Shown here: piece after piece, positions 10,529 through 22,084 of the stretch
Position numbering within the stretch: the first letter of the stretch is position 1
Layout of the letters: each line of letters begins with the position of its first letter
Position numbers and translations under genes: made by a program
Origin: Phoronis australis
Lineage: Eukaryota; Phoronida; Phoronidae
Direction: 5' to 3'
Assembly: GCA_002633005.1 (NCBI GenBank)
Contig: NMRA01000442.1
Location: 247,074-279,577 of the forward strand
DNA: 32,504 nucleotides
Notes under the pieces: model-generated
Seen by the model: only the letters and a program-made list of their open reading frames with translations
What the model was told of the DNA's origin: nothing
Databases searched by the model: none

Positions 10529-13500
10529 GTGAGTGGTTTCAATGTTGCACATGCAACTTGACAAGGCACCAGGGAACTGTGCCATCTAATCAAAACAAGC
10601 ACTGCTGCAGGCACATAAAATGCACAACGCCTCTGCCCAGTGGGATTAAATTCTCAATTTTTGGGTTTCAGCCATATGATAATTTAGTAATAAGTTTGAC
10701 ATGACACTCAAGGCGAAAATTGGCAAAGTAATGTTTACAAAGCCCAGTGCTCTTAATTATTGTCTGCGTCCATCTGATAAGCTGCCTAATCCAGAAATTA
10801 CAACATGCCTGGTGCAAGGGGTACTTTAAAAATACTAATAGTAAGCATCTTTCAACAAATGTCGTGAAGAAGATGTGTATTTATGCAGTACTATCACAAA
10901 AAAACTTAGGATGAAGAAAAATGGTTGACTTTCAGAGAAATTAGACTTAACTTTCTTCTGCTGATTTCTTGATAAAAGGAGGCTGTGAATTAAGCTCTGA
11001 TTCACAGCAGTGTGTCCCAACACAATAAGCTAATGTTTGCTAAGTTTGATAAATCGTAATTTTAGAAATTTCTTGGGTTTAACATTCTATTTGAATGATA
11101 GTAATGCAACATACATTCAGTGTGTGTGTATGTGATCTATTTTCTTCACAGAGCCAGTTTGAATTCAATGATTACCACAATGTAAATATTTACAACACTG
11201 TCAGTTAACAAGCCTATAATCATCTAAAAACAAACCTACAGTATCCATGCAGTAAAACCTCACCAATTAAGGACATCACATGGCAGACGAGTGATATTTT
11301 ATTTTTTCCACTTTTTCACAAAAGTCCATTATCAATAATTGTGATTTCAACTGTTTTTCTTTATTATTAGGTTCATTTGCTGTGAACTATGCCGCCTTAG
11401 GACAGATGAGATGCATTGGTATTCACTTCATAGAGATACAGAGCATCTTTGATGAAAGCAGCACCATGGTGTCCATCATGCCATCCGTCATATACTTCCT
11501 GATGCCTGCCTCATGTAAGTCCACAACTACTTAATATACACCATTTAACCCCCACTTTCTTATAAACGGCCCGATGTCAAATAGTTTCTAGTGAAAACAA
11601 TCATAAAATCAATAGTTCTCTTCTGATATATAGTGTCAAAATGATGAAACTCGCCTTGTCACTACTAGGTGGCAATAGAATGGCTGGTGAAGTTTATGAA
11701 TACATAAATCGCCAACATTTATAAGCTATATTCAACCACGTGACCCTGATGGCTCAGTGGACTACAGCGCCTGATAACTGTGCAGACGCTCTAGTCCACT
11801 GAGCCATCGGGAGGTCCCGGGTTCGACTCCCAGTTGGGGCAGAAATCCTTTCAGACTTATATTCATTAGGTCACATGATGTTGCCAACAGATGGCGTGCT
11901 GACCAGACTTCTAAATGTTTCTTGATGAATGAAGTAGGATTTCTTAGAATGTTTTTACACATTGCGACCATCATACTGTCAACTTAGTGCTGTGCGGTGG
12001 GATATTCAAATGATTCACACAAAAAATATCCGCGACTGAAAGAAAATGCTATGGTATCATCCCTGTCAACTCGTCCAAACTAGAACGCCAAAATTTTAGA
12101 AATTGGGTCAAGCAAGACACTTTTGTGCTCACACAAAGCTAAAGAACTGTAATGTACAATATTTCCCTTTGCAAAAACATTGCATTCACAGGTCATGATT
12201 CTTTAGCTGAAAGGCTCGCCATCAATAATCACCCTGCATTTGCTTCCACAGGTCTATTCTCTAGTATGCTGACTTCCTGCTTTGGGTCGCGTCCAGTTGC
12301 ACTTTGCGGTATTGTCCTCATCGCTCTAGCTTACGCCTCACTAGCATTCGCTTCCCATATTGCTCATGTGATCATCTTCTTCAGTATACCATTTGGTATT
12401 GGCGACGGCATAGTCTACGCTTCTACCGTTGTGTTGTTGTCAAAGTATTTTGTAAAGTATCGGTCGACAGCCCAAGGGGTATCCATGGCGGGATTCTCAC
12501 TAGCAGGAATAACCATTCCATTACTTATCAGGTAAGACACACGTTTCATTGGTGCCAGTTATTTTCAAAATAAAGTAAAATGCACTTAGCAACTTGTGAA
12601 CTTCATGTAACTCAATGGCATAGTTGACTCTATGCTAAGGGAATATAGTTTGTTTGCACTCTCGGTTCACAACTATAATTATTGTCCATCAAAATCAAAC
12701 TCCAGCGAGTTCAGTATTATTTACCTCTTCAGACCTTAATTCTTTCATCATAAAACATTTCCCGGCAATCAGCAAGCATAACAAATTTCCGTAAGCAGAG
12801 GTTTCAATTGAGATTTGGCCACCCATGACACCCACATCCAGGCGCTTAGTCATCCCAGCTATGGGCCTTTTGATCTCTTCCTGGTACCATAATTTTATAA
12901 AGTGTTGAAAACACAAAACAACACAATCGATTTTTGAGTTTTGCTTTTGTCTGTTATAAAATGAAGAAGGTTACATTTGGCACATATACATGGGAGACAT
13001 TTCAAAATTGATTGGAGACAAAAATAACCCTCGCCATGACAAGCTGTTCAATAGCATTCCCTTAACAAGTCTGACCAAATGCTGAACTTATACAAGTGTT
13101 CCTCTAAACATTGATGTTCTACTTGATGTAACTGAACATTATGTAGCTATACTGAAGTGCTCGTTTCTTATAAAAGCAGCAGTTTAGTCTTAAATTGTAA
13201 ATCGGATCATTTGTTTTTTTTACCGTGGTCTTAAAGTGGACCTTGCACGGTAATTCCTTAAATCTAAGATTGCTTGGTCAAATTAATTAGAAACACAGCA
13301 TATAGCGACAAAGTGAATATCAAGTACGTTGAAAATTGCAAATGTTTTAAAGAACAAATTTTGTGTCGAAAATGATCCGCCGTATTGTAAGTATCGTGAC
13401 GTGGTGTTTGGGAATAACACTGCATGATGCGAGCTAGTATGTAACACCCCTAGGTACCTCATCACTGCAAAGGTCACTATTTGCATATTTTTTGTTTTTC

Positions 13501-16500
13501 GGATTTACAAGTTGTCAATGAATACAACTGCATTTTGTTTAGCGCAGATGATGTTCATATAGCATTGTCGTTTAGTTCCTACTAAACATTAGCATAGTTA
13601 GGAGCATGCAAATACATCTTTAAGAGTGATGAGTTAAGCTGGGTTAAGCTCTGTCTGATTAAAACCATGGATATTTAAATTTGTAACAAGCGCCACCTTA
13701 TGACTTCCTGGATCTAACTATGTGTACAAGCATAATCAGGAAAAGAAACAATTTGTAAATAAATTGTGGTTTTAAACACAGCTGATACACTTAAAACAAC
13801 TGTGAACATATATAACCCAACTAATTCTAAATATTACGCAATAGTTATTTGATACTGAAATAAACAATTAATAAAAACTGTAGCAAATTTCATTAGGGTA
13901 ATGACAATGCTGTAGGGGTTTCCCCAGGGATTCCAGTGTCGTCCTAAGAAATGTGGACGAGAAGTGTGTATATTACCAGAGACGCAAAGTGGCATGATGT
14001 TGAATATTGTCCAAGGTGACGGCAAAATGAAATTACAGAACAAATGCTTTCGTTGTGGTCACCACAAGGAATGTCGGCAGAGTAGCCAGACCTCAGTTGT
14101 TGGTGGCCGGCATCACGTGTTCGTCTGCCATGATAAAATATTACCAGACGCATTTACATAATAGTCTTGCAAAACGAGACTTTTGTGAGATTGTAATCAT
14201 GGTAACTGGCTTTTGGATGGCTTCTGGCCCACTCGAGGACCTTGGGTGGCTTGTAAATTAATACTTCATTGGCATACTCACAATTTAACAAGATTCATGC
14301 ATCTTTAAGCTTGTATCAGAAACTTTGGGTAGGCGGTGGCAGAAGGTCTTGAACATGGTGGTCCACGTTTAAACCAAATCTTCAAATGCACGCCTCAAAT
14401 GTATATCAAAAGGCATAAAATATGTATGATAGTTCAATAGAATACCTACTAGAACGTCACCCAGTTTTATGTCATCTTGAAAACGATTGTCCAGTCAAAA
14501 GTTTAATACACATCATACGATTGTGGACATGGTCAGCGGGCCTCCCTCAGTACCCTCTTTACACTGCCGGTGTGCCCCACCCTGCCAGGCTTTCTTACAA
14601 AACATTTTCCTGTATTGCTTGAAGGCATTGGGGGCACAGCTCTGGTCACATGTTAATTAAGCAATCCTCACTTTGAAAACATCTGCCAAATTTCATGACG
14701 ATCCTTCAAGAGACTCGTCAGAAAAGACGGGCAGATGCCAGAAAATGTACAGCGAGTCACATTCAGTCCAAATTGTGCAGGTGCCGCCTTTTCCTAATGA
14801 CAGAAACATATATTTGCCAAAGTTCAATAAAATTGACCGACGTTTAAGATGAATGATAGACATGGAGGCAGGGACAAAAGGGGGACACAATTAGTTGTAT
14901 CAGTCTGAAAAACTGGGGCGTAAGATAAAAACGGGTATGCAAATTTCACAAAGATTCATACAAGGTTTGGATAGAAGTGGACGCCATGTTGCACGACACA
15001 AGACAGAGAGGATGGCAATATGCACCAACATAAGCAGACATCAATACAAATAACCAAAACAAATTAAAAGCACTGTTTTAATGCATTTAATGACTGTTAA
15101 TAATTAATTCCATCTTTTTCTAGCCTTATAAAGGAAGAATTCGGTTTCCGTGGTACAATGGTTATTATTGGTGGAATCCTTCTTCAGACAGCTATTCCGG
15201 CAAGCCTGTTCCGACCAACAGAATACTGGGAAAGGGAACTTGCTATGAAACATGGAAGAAAGAAACATAATTTAGTCAAACAGCCTTTGACTGACAACAC
15301 ACAGACAAACCACCAAACGTCTGGTACTCAACTCTCAAGAAGTCAATCACATGAAACTGTCTTAGAATCAAGTGGTCGAAAAGCGAAACCTGAACGACGG
15401 CTCTTCTTGAGTGTGATGGATTTGTCAGATGTAAATAGTTCACATTGTACAGAGATAGGTTCGATGATAATTCTAGGTCACGAAGTCAGGGCAAGCAAAT
15501 TAGAAATACACTACTTGGAAGAACAAGCCAAGGAGATGGAACAAGTTGAGGCTAAAATGCAGGGGAAACAACTGCTACTTCATAGACTGAAAACATCCAT
15601 CCAGTGGTCGGTGCTAAAAGACGTACCGTTTCTCATCCACCTAGTGGTTGCCATTTGTGGTTTCATAGGCTTTCAGATTACATACACAGTACTGCCAGCA
15701 CACGCCGAGGACTTGGGCTTTAGCCGAAAGGACGGATACTTCCTAATAACTATAGCCTGTATTGGCGAGTTCCCTGCTCGGATCCTTCTTAGTTTTGTAG
15801 CGGACAAATGGTCAGCGACAAAATGGGGTCACAGATTTCACATCATGTCCCTTTGTATGTGCATTAGTGGTCTCGGTGTATTCATGATTGCTTTCGCCAC
15901 ATCGTACACCTACCTTGTCCTGGGATCGGTGGTGGTGGCATTCTTCTGTGCCGGCGGATTTCTCGCTATCCACGTGGACGTACTGAGAGATGTCATAGGG
16001 TTAGAAAAACTGACCAATGGTGGGCTGGGACTGTATCTGTTCTTCCAGGGCATAACGCTCAGTTCAAGTACCATGTTGATGGGTAAGCAGATTTTGAAGT
16101 TTTCTGGGATGCAATCCATACAAAGCTAGTCTCTTGAGAGTTTAGCAAGATGACACACAATTAGACTAGCCAAATGGCTGCTATTGAAGTCATAGGTCAG
16201 CAAGGCTGGAAAGTTGAATTGGCGAACTCAGCTGTACGGTAAAATTTAAGCAATTCCAGACAAATGTAATTTCTAAAGTTGACCTACTGGTAATTTTATT
16301 TTTCAAAAGAAGCTTCTACAACTTTTTATTACCCATAACATTGATGGTAGCTATGGCTTTGGCTTAAAACTAGAAAATAACGAAATTTATTTTGTATACT
16401 TATTTTTTGTTTCACTTGTTCAACATTAAATTGCGTCCAAAATCGGTGAGATTTAACCGATAAGTAAACTAGCCAGTGCCGTTCCATTCAAGCCAACATC

Positions 16501-17634
16501 TCAATGCAAGCTACTGTCTTGTGACAGCTTTGCTTAACAGAATGCACTTCAAAATTTGTTTGAAAACACGATGGGTAGACTTTAACGTACCACAGAGCAC
16601 CATCTTTGAAAGCCATTGTTTTAGTTTTACAGTGGAATATGTTGCATTTTGTTGTTTTTCAATGTGGCTAATTACATACGGTAAAACCAAGGACCAAATA
16701 TAGTCATAGATTAAAGACAACAGATTTGCAACTCCGACATTTTCTTGCATAATATCCTAGAGGAGGCGTCACCCTCTCAACATAGCAAACTCAATTTCCG
16801 ATTAGTGTATTGTGACAGGAAATTGTTGCATCTATTTTAATGTCCAGTACAACGAAAAAATTTCAACATTGAAATGCTGTTCAAAGTCTTCCAATAGTAG
16901 AACTCTTGGTATCATGAGTACTTTTGGCAATGCAACTACCACTCGACCTGAAACAACAGCCGACCATGATTAGCAGACGACGCACTTGCTGGAAGTAAAA
17001 CGAGCTATGTCTGTCAGGTGTCACTAGTGAATAGTGACGTCACAGCATATATGTAAAATCACAGACTTCGTCCACTGAAAATATATGGAGTTGGCGGTCT
17101 ATGATGTAGTTCATTGATTGTTCTAACCAAAATATTCATCATCTTATATTATATTCCAGTTTGCAATCTCAGCTCGACCTAACACCGCTTGAGACTTCAC
17201 TACAACATGCTATCTCAAAAATGTCTAGGGTCAGTCCAAGTTGAAACTTTGATGACCTTCTGCATCACCTTGAGACCCCTTCCAACACATTATGGACTGT
17301 AAGACAATAGAAATAGATACCGCCAAAAAGGTTTTGTTGATATGGCCCAATGTACTACAATGTTAATATCATAAAGTGAATAAGGTAGAAAAAATATTAG
17401 AAATTTAGCACTGTCTGACCTTCCTTCAGCAGGAACTCTGAAAATAAAAAATTACCAATTTGAGGCCTGCTGAGAGACTGGTTGGGAAATTACAAGTTGC
17501 CCTACGTCATGATTGGCTGTCTTACTATCGCAGGGGGTCTACTGACATGGTTGCAGCTTCTGGCTAGAAGAAAAAGGAGACTAACCTGGGATGTCAAAGC
17601 CAGTGTTAAAATTGTGAACTGTGAGCATGAATAG
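10369..17634 (+). CDS. Gene B: SLC16-type monocarboxylate transporter-like protein, 570 aa
   Basis: Complete gene, join(10369-10528, 11371-11514, 12252-12531, 15124-16082, 17465-17634), all GT-AG introns, 1713 coding bases. Product is a 12-segment MFS transporter of the SLC16/MCT family. The N-terminal ~43 residues are hydrophilic. The segment 1 motif IDKGWAWVIVAG (residues ~43-54) matches the MCT hallmark. YFVKYRSTAQG (~167-177) precedes segment 5. RPTEYWE (~225) opens a ~130-residue cytoplasmic loop with GSMIILG (307-313) and a charged, coiled-coil-like stretch (~315-345). PARIL...AD (412-422) lies in segment 8 and GLEKLTNGGLG (487-497) before segment 11. An in-frame TGA at 10330 with no later ATG supports the start, and a purine at -3 fits initiation. 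Odd points are an Asp (~153) inside glycine-rich segment 4 and a weak last acceptor with competing sites. MCTs work with a basigin/embigin-type partner in animals; whether this one does is unknown. Substrate not deducible. Confidence 0.92.
11371..11514 (+). CDS. Gene B exon 2
   Basis: Acceptor TTATTATTAG ending at 11370, donor GTAAGT at 11515. It is 144 bp in phase 1. Encodes the end of segment 1 and segment 2 (YAALGQMRCIGIHFIEIQ). Nearly identical in DNA to gene C exon 2 over ~95 bp. Confidence 0.92.
11748..11830 (+). repeat. tRNA-derived repeat with long perfect hairpin, gene B intron 2
   Basis: The 17-bp arm 11748-11764 (GATGGCTCAGTGGACTA) is exactly complementary to 11792-11808. After one mismatch, AGCG (11766-11769) pairs with CGCT (11787-11790), then after another mismatch CTG (11771-11773) pairs with CAG (11783-11785), leaving a 9-nt loop. 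The arm contains a pol III A-box-like TGGCTCAGTGG, and a canonical B-box GGTTCGACTCC follows at 11820-11830. Because the A-box arm is palindromic, it occurs on both strands. The acceptor stem does not pair well, so this is a tRNA-derived (SINE-type) sequence rather than a tRNA gene. Confidence 0.7.
12252..12531 (+). CDS. Gene B exon 3 (segments 2-5)
   Basis: Acceptor CTTCCACAG ending at 12251, donor GTAAGA at 12532. It is 280 bp, phase 1 to phase 2. Encodes CFGSRPV, segment 3, FGIGDGIVY in segment 4 and KYFVKYRSTAQG before segment 5. Differs from gene C more than exon 2 does. Confidence 0.93.
12532..15123. other. Gene B intron 3 (2.6 kb)
   Basis: Non-coding. Contains the reversed E1 element (13221-13635). 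The rest has only short frames without a recognisable domain, including overlapping frames on both strands at 13834-14260 whose cysteine/histidine content does not match a zinc-finger spacing I can name. 14160-15100 shows nothing I can identify. Confidence 0.6.
13221..13635 (-). mobile_element. Dispersed element E1, reversed copy in gene B intron 3
   Basis: Reverse-complement match to 6655-7085. The left edge reads ACCGTGGTCTTAA, and about 40 bp beyond the right edge the reverse strand reads TCCATGGTTTTAA (near 13672), a possible imperfect terminal inverted repeat. If so, this copy runs to ~13672. No coding capacity. Confidence 0.72.
15124..16082 (+). CDS. Gene B exon 4 (segments 6-11 and cytoplasmic loop)
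   Basis: Acceptor TTTTTCTAG ending at 15123, donor GTAAGC at 16083. It is 959 bp, phase 2 to phase 1. Encodes EEFGFRGTM, segment 6, the long loop, and segments 7-11 without interruption; gene A has an extra intron here. Motifs: RPTEYWE, GSMIILGHEVRASKLE, PARILLSFVADKW, GGFLAIHVDVLRDVIGLEK. Confidence 0.95.
16705..17104 (+). mobile_element. Dispersed ~400-bp element E2, copy in gene B intron 4
   Basis: Matches the reverse complement of 28351-28754 over its full length. Shared blocks include GCAACTCCGACATTTTCTTGC, CCTAGAGGAGGC, CTTGCTGGAAGTAAAAC and AGGTGTCACTAGTGAATAGTGA. The ends of this copy are imperfect inverted repeats (CATAGATT...GCAACTCC against CATAGACC...CCAACTCC), a MITE-like structure with no ORF. 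It contains a perfect CRE-type palindrome TGACGTCA at 17035-17042, which is TGACATCA in the other copy. Confidence 0.78.
17465..17634 (+). CDS. Gene B exon 5 (segment 12, C-terminus)
   Basis: Encodes GLLRDWLGNYKLPYVMIG, segment 12 ending LLTWLQLLARRKRR and a short tail; stop TAG at 17632-17634. Homologous to gene C 29837-29967, with a tail 13 residues longer. The acceptor that gives this frame is AATTTGAG ending at 17464, which lacks a pyrimidine tract. A better tract followed by CAGCAG lies at 17421-17432 but leads to an early stop. The coding homology makes this exon real; its splice site is the least certain part of the model. Confidence 0.82.
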
Positions 17635-17945
17635 CTAAAGGAAATGCCATATTTTCGATACAATTATGTCTGTGATGTCTTCTCGTGGTGAACCTAGGCC
17701 ACGTGGAAAGTCACTAGCATCCTTGATCATCAAATGAAGGCACAAGTAACACGTTGCCTAGCCTAGTGTAATGCCTCGCCTAGCCTAGTCTTGGTGTAGC
17801 AAGGTCTGCAAACCCTATTCGCATGACATGCCTTTGCAGACATGCCTTCACATTGCAGACATGAACAGTAATTCAAACATGTGGTTGCCTGCAATTTACT
17901 TTTTGAAAAAATGTTTAAATCCAAAATGTAACTTAATTCGGAAAA

Positions 17946-17951
17946 AATAAA
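17946..17951 (+). promoter_or_regulatory. Possible polyadenylation signal of gene B
   Basis: AATAAA about 310 bases after the gene B stop codon, the first canonical hexamer downstream. Position is plausible for a short 3' UTR. In AT-rich DNA such hexamers occur by chance. Confidence 0.35.
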
Positions 17952-20110
17952 GAATGTTGTTCACACAAAAGAAACTTAGGGCAGCATAAAGCCATCAAGT
18001 CCCTAATCCATGTTCCTTGCAACTTCTTGTTTTTTTTTTTTAAATCATGCTCTTTGAATTCTAGTCTAAGGAAACTGTGTTCGGTTGCCATGGTAATAGT
18101 TATGCATGTGCACTTTCATATCATGTAAATTTATTGTGTTCTTGGTTTGTTTATAATGCTTAAATCTTCTAACTTTAGTTAAGTACTGTGCATTCTAAAT
18201 TACTTGTTGTGGTACAAGGTTAAATCATTTTGACTTCACTGAACTAACATTATTTCAGTTTTAACTTACTATGTGCAGTAGATGTAACGATGAACAACCT
18301 GGAAAGCTTGAAGCCCATGTATCCAATATTTCTAAGGGATGACAATTTTTCTCTTATGAGACATGTAACAACAAGTGACAAAATCAGTTTTGGGAGAATA
18401 GCATCCCATGTGACTAGTCTTTCAATATAGAAACCAAATATAGAGTTCCGACTGAAAGCACTTGATTTTAATTTGAACTATAGAATATCTAAATGACTAA
18501 CTCATAATCATAATCATACTCTGATTTGTTCTTTCATTACAATAATTCAGTGGCCAAAGCATGGTCAAAATTTTTAGTGATAATTTTGTCAGAAAGTTAG
18601 AATTGAAGACTTTAGCTTGCCATAATGAGCACATGAAACAATATGTTCATTGGCATCTTGAAGCAACATTTCTTGATGTTTGGGTTTACTATTATTTCAA
18701 TGGATCAACACATGACTTTGAAAAACATTGTACCAGTTGAAAACCAAGTTCAGAAGACATTGATTTTGTTCTTGCATTTCTGTCATTGAGATTACCACTT
18801 CCATTCAAATTGCAATTATACACCTGGTTCAATTAAAAGGTCATTTCCATCATACTCACAGCTTAAAATAAGAAATTAAAATCTGTAGTATTGGACTTAT
18901 TATCTTTGACACACTGGTCTCAACATTTCCCTGACATAAAGCAATTGGGCCATGGCATCAAATTGAATTAAAAGGGAATAATTATCATATGAAAGAAGCC
19001 AAAGTTTGGAGGGTTGATCATCTTGTCAAAAATGAAGACTTTTTGTCAAGTTTCTAGTTTACTAAATGCTGGATCCCTGGATGATCTGCACTGGATGATC
19101 TGCTCGAACATGAAAATAAATTTGTGTCATGGTATGGAAGTTTGAGAAACTAATTGTAAGACTGATCATATCAATGGCGTACATGTACCAGCTATAGATT
19201 GTTGCCATTTGAGGTGAAACATAGTTAAGGTAGTTAGCCACAACAAAATTACGGTACATGTGGCTGTTTTTTTTTTACATTGAATCAGACAGAAATGAAT
19301 ACCTCGTTTACATGAGATGTGTTATCATCATGGAAACTTTTTTTCTCATACAGAACATGCTTCACATTTATGAAGTCAGCTTACAACTAAACAGTAATAG
19401 TGGAAACTCAGCTTGGCACAGCAATTTTACAACGCCACTTTATTTCTACAGTATAACAGTACAAGGGAAGATGTAACAGTGAAGAAGGTATTCCAGTGAT
19501 TTGAACTGAAAAAGAAAATTAATTCCTCAGTTGAAAATTTCACACAATTAGACTCTGATACAAGCTTAAAAATCATACAATTAGTCATTTAAAACACCTC
19601 AGTAACTTGTCAAAATGAATAACTCCTTTCTTTACTCTAATTACAATAAAATGACCTCCCCTGTGTATAACTGCGCTAAAAATAGCTGTCCCAGCATTTC
19701 TATTTTATTTGTGTGGCTGCCATGACAAACCATGTGGAAGTGACATAATGTCACCAGTGGAAAACTCCATATTTCAAAAACAGCAAACAAGGATTTTGCA
19801 GGCATGAATTTTGAACTCAAGGTCGAAAGCAAATGTCACTGGAGTATGAACATGTAGGTGAAGTCTAAGCAAACTTTTGGAATTAGAATACTGAGTTTCT
19901 GGATTTATTAATGTGAGTTATATTTTACAAATAAAATGTTCATGCGTGTTAAAAACTTCGGTGTTCAACATGGCAAAATCAAGGATCCAAAAACAAAATG
20001 GCAGACTTCGACTGCTCAACTATTATTAATTTGTTTGTATGTTATCACAATTGAGTGGTCACAGGCGGTCATGTTTGGATCCCCAGCGGTCATGTTCAAT
20101 CTTAGTCGGG

Positions 20111-20816
20111 AATTGTTCAAAAACTCCCTCGACCCCCACACCCCTCGACCCCCTCTCGACCCAAGACCCACTCGACCCACGACCTGTGGCAATGATAGAG
20201 GTATTTGTGTGATTTTTACATATAATCTTATAACGTCACTAGGTGACTCTCCCATAAGACATACCTACGCGAGAGTCTGCTCTGGCTGAAGTGAAAAGTG
20301 GCATAAGAATGCCGGTGGTCTTTAATAGCACATTGTGAGTGCGCTATTGTCACAGAAATAGTTCCACGAGCGGCAATCAATGGCGCACTTCTAATAAACT
20401 TAGGGAGAGAGTATGTTAACGGGAATGTACATAATTTCTTATTTTTATTTTTTACTTTATATGGTATACTCCACGTTTACAATGTATTCCATATAACCTT
20501 GAAATCTTTTTAGCAAACAAGACGATTACGCTCTGCCGGGAATGGCATTTGTAAGGTTGGTACATGTAGGTCTTTGATTTGATTTAATGGTCCTGTTGTT
20601 TTCTTCTATTTTTGGCTTTCAAACTTGCCAAATCGGCTGCCTTAATTGTAAAAACAGGGAAAAGCCAGCCGAGCTTACGGCCCAACTCATTGGTCCTACG
20701 AGTCAGCGCTTGTTCTACGTTCAGATTGATTTGAGCTTGTGTATAGACTGGGTCAAGGGGGTTGTGGGTCGAGGGTCGTGGGGTGTGGGGGTCGAGGGGT
20801 TTCAGAACAATCAATT
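20111..20816. repeat. C/G-rich inverted repeat with repeated CTCGACCC units
   Basis: 20111-20184 carries AATTGTTC followed by a C-rich tract made of repeated CTCGACCC-type units. 20750-20816 is its imperfect reverse complement, a G-rich tract ending GAACAATCAATT. The arms are ~70 bp each with ~565 bp between. The G-rich arm has many runs of three to five G and could form a quadruplex. Immediately right, 20817-20950 contains loosely repeated GGTCCnnTTnTGG-type units. Probably one repeat element of unknown class. The overlapping proline-rich frames are a by-product of the tract. Confidence 0.65.
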
Positions 20817-22084
20817 TGTCGGTCCTGTTTTGGGGTGGGGCAGTCACTTTTTCAGGTGTGTAGGTCCCATTATCTGGTCCGTAAGTCCCTTTTGATCCCG
20901 CAAGTCCTGTTTTGTGGTGAGTCAATCCCATTTGGAGGACCATGGGCATGTTTTGGGTATGTAGGCTATAGTCCCAGCTCTCCTATCTTTCACCTCTGTG
21001 GCCACTTTCTGGAGGCAATGGGAACTTTGCATTAAACCATCTACAGATGTTCAAAAGTCAATTTCAAAAAAGTTCCCAAGAATACACTTGCACGTTTAGT
21101 TAGAATTTCAAATTAAAAGTTGGAAAAAATATAACCTCAGCTAATGTGTTAGCCACCAGGTGTCAGAGCAAAATGATCCAAACAACCAATCAAATGCCAG
21201 AAAAATATTGTGTCCATACCTTTCCCCATCAAAAGTTGTCTGCTTGGCATGAAAACATTCATCATAGGACAGTCAGCTGATGTTATCCTGCTGGCTTAGC
21301 TAGCTTGTTTACTGCTACTGACTACATTGTATAGTATCAATTCTTGGATGGGTGTGCAAGTAATAGGCAATTACCAAGGACCAAGGCTCAAAAACCAGCA
21401 GGCAGCAGTTAGGAATTGAGAAAAGCCAAATCAAGTGGCCTCGAGTGTCATCGTACTCGAATAATTCTTGGCACATTCCTGAATCATTTTGTTATTGGGA
21501 CAGCTAGAACTCTGCTGAAACCATGAATTATTGAACGAGTGTGCTGTAATTCATTTATCTTGAAAATTCAAATGTTGCGCAGATTTTAGTATCTCATGTT
21601 TTGAAGATTGTTGAATTGGAGTTTTTAGCGAGAAGGAAAATGTTTACTCTTCCAATTATGTTAAAACAGGAAGTCAAATGAAATTTTAGCTCTACGCTAA
21701 ATAAGACGCTTTTCAATTTCAAACAAAAACTATTGCCAACATGACCATTAATCTATTTTCAAAGGCTGAACTACTGTATTAAGGATGATAAAAATGTTTC
21801 TATGTTTTAAATTGTTTGAAGGCAGCTGCACAGTGTAATCAATGCTCATTTTTCTTATATTTTTGTTGAGCACTTAGACAAAATGACATTTCAGTTGTTG
21901 GCCATATTGTGTGCTAAGGTGAAGAGCACTTTGGTTATCTATTTCAGTTAAATAGGATTACTGCAACAAGATATTTGGATGAAATCGTATTCAGGTTGTC
22001 TAAACTTTTTAATTTTGGGTAGGATGCAGGCTTCCAGAGATTTTTAAAACTTTTTCTTTGCCATTAAAGTTGGGCTCAAAATTG

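Noticed and set aside
11748-11845. A functional tRNA gene
   Set aside because: A- and B-boxes are present, but the spacing is long, the acceptor stem does not pair and the D-arm region folds into a palindrome instead.
13834-14261. Overlapping Cys/His-containing frames on both strands as a zinc-finger gene
   Set aside because: Short, no recognisable finger spacing, no splice-linked partner, inside an intron of gene B.
20016-20949. Proline-rich frames (e.g. repeated LDPHTPRP) as a gene
   Set aside because: They are translations of the C/G-rich repeat tract and appear on both strands of both arms.
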